Origin: CAYHSY01 sp964359435
GTDB taxonomy: Bacteria; Patescibacteriota; Minisyncoccia; UBA6257; JAUSGH01
Assembly (NCBI GenBank): GCA_964359435.1
Contig: CAYHSY010000010.1
Coordinates: 1-21,003 of the forward strand
Direction: 5' to 3'
Length of the DNA stretch: 21,003 bases
Below are positions 20,820-21,003 of the stretch, one piece after another. Under the pieces are notes generated by a model that saw only the letters and a program-made list of their open reading frames with translations, ran no database searches and was not told the origin of the DNA. Within the stretch, counting starts at the first letter, position 1. Every line of letters begins with the position of its first letter. The translations under genes were made by a program, and so were the position numbers.

Positions 20820-20891
20820 GGATTGCTGTCATCGTCTCCCCACGAGAGATTATCCGCGGGGCGATGAGTATTTTCGTTGACGTGGCAATCC
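20820..20891. repeat. imperfect palindromic element with REP-like ends
   Basis: The outer ends GGATTGC and GGCAATCC pair. An inner hairpin CATCG..CCCC.CG pairs CG.GGGGCGATG. The ATTGC/GCAAT ends recall the REP family at 13461, 14135 and 16446, but the interior differs. Confidence 0.5.
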
Positions 20892-20903
20892 CATTATAAT
20901 AAT

Positions 20904-20931
20904 TTGCATTTTCATATATTTTTGGTAATAT
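20904..20931 (+). promoter_or_regulatory. candidate promoter for a gene beyond the right edge
   Basis: TTGCAT and TAATAT are spaced by 16 nt. The remaining 72 nt show no convincing reading frame, so the served gene lies outside the window. Confidence 0.4.
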
Positions 20932-21003
20932 ATTCGGAGAACCCTGACGCTGAATTCAACCCTCTATTAGGACACTGATGTTATTGTTGGTAAGAATACT
21001 CCT

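Noticed and set aside
20932..21003. Start of a gene at the right edge (ATG near 20979)
   Set aside because: Only a few codons are available and there is no ribosome site or recognisable residues.

Overview
The window looks like chromosome from a Patescibacteria/CPR bacterium, most likely of the Parcubacteria type. This is inferred from four things: gene content and layout, general lack of Shine-Dalgarno sites, an inner-membrane-only type IV pilus set with no secretin gene in view, and a large soluble protein with an HEEQH motif. No 16S gene is present, so taxonomy stays an inference. The window is bounded by tRNA-Ser(UGA) on the left and tRNA-Asp(GUC) on the right, both on the minus strand.

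Layout. (1) 1-2075: tRNA-Ser and a 617-aa HExxH protein of unknown role. (2) 2076-3640: a secreted trypsin-like/PDZ (HtrA-type) protease with its own ribosome binding site, terminator and distinct codon use. (3) 3663-4382 (minus): ComF, divergent from the pilus genes across a 45-bp promoter region. (4) 4428-15041: a type IV pilus locus in the order pilM, pilN, pilO, a pilP-like small gene, pilB, pilT, pilC, major pilin, pilD, then four minor pilins of the FimT/GspH, PilV, PilW and PilX types. (5) 15042-16486: a minus-strand island with a small membrane protein and a membrane-anchored RING-finger protein, next to a 5' remnant of a DNA ligase gene. (6) 16487-20340: ligA, gatC, gatA. (7) 20341-21003: a 58-aa membrane protein with a strong ribosome binding site, tRNA-Asp, a palindromic element and a promoter that probably serves a gene beyond the edge.

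How the parts work together. PilM, PilN, PilO and the PilP-like protein form the inner-membrane alignment complex. PilB extends and PilT retracts the fibre through the PilC platform. PilD matures the pilins, and the minor pilins prime or tip the fibre. ComF, a competence-family protein, sits back to back with this locus, so uptake of DNA by the pilus is a reasonable hypothesis.

The most unusual material lies between the pilus genes. Three ~100-nt nested inverted-repeat elements (6949-7048, 8807-8910, 14012-14117) share a central hairpin core. Their outer arms differ between copies but stay self-complementary. A second repeat family supplies the start codon and leader peptide of two minor pilins and also occurs as non-coding copies. 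A third, REP-like family lies upstream of minor pilins, ligA and near tRNA-Asp.
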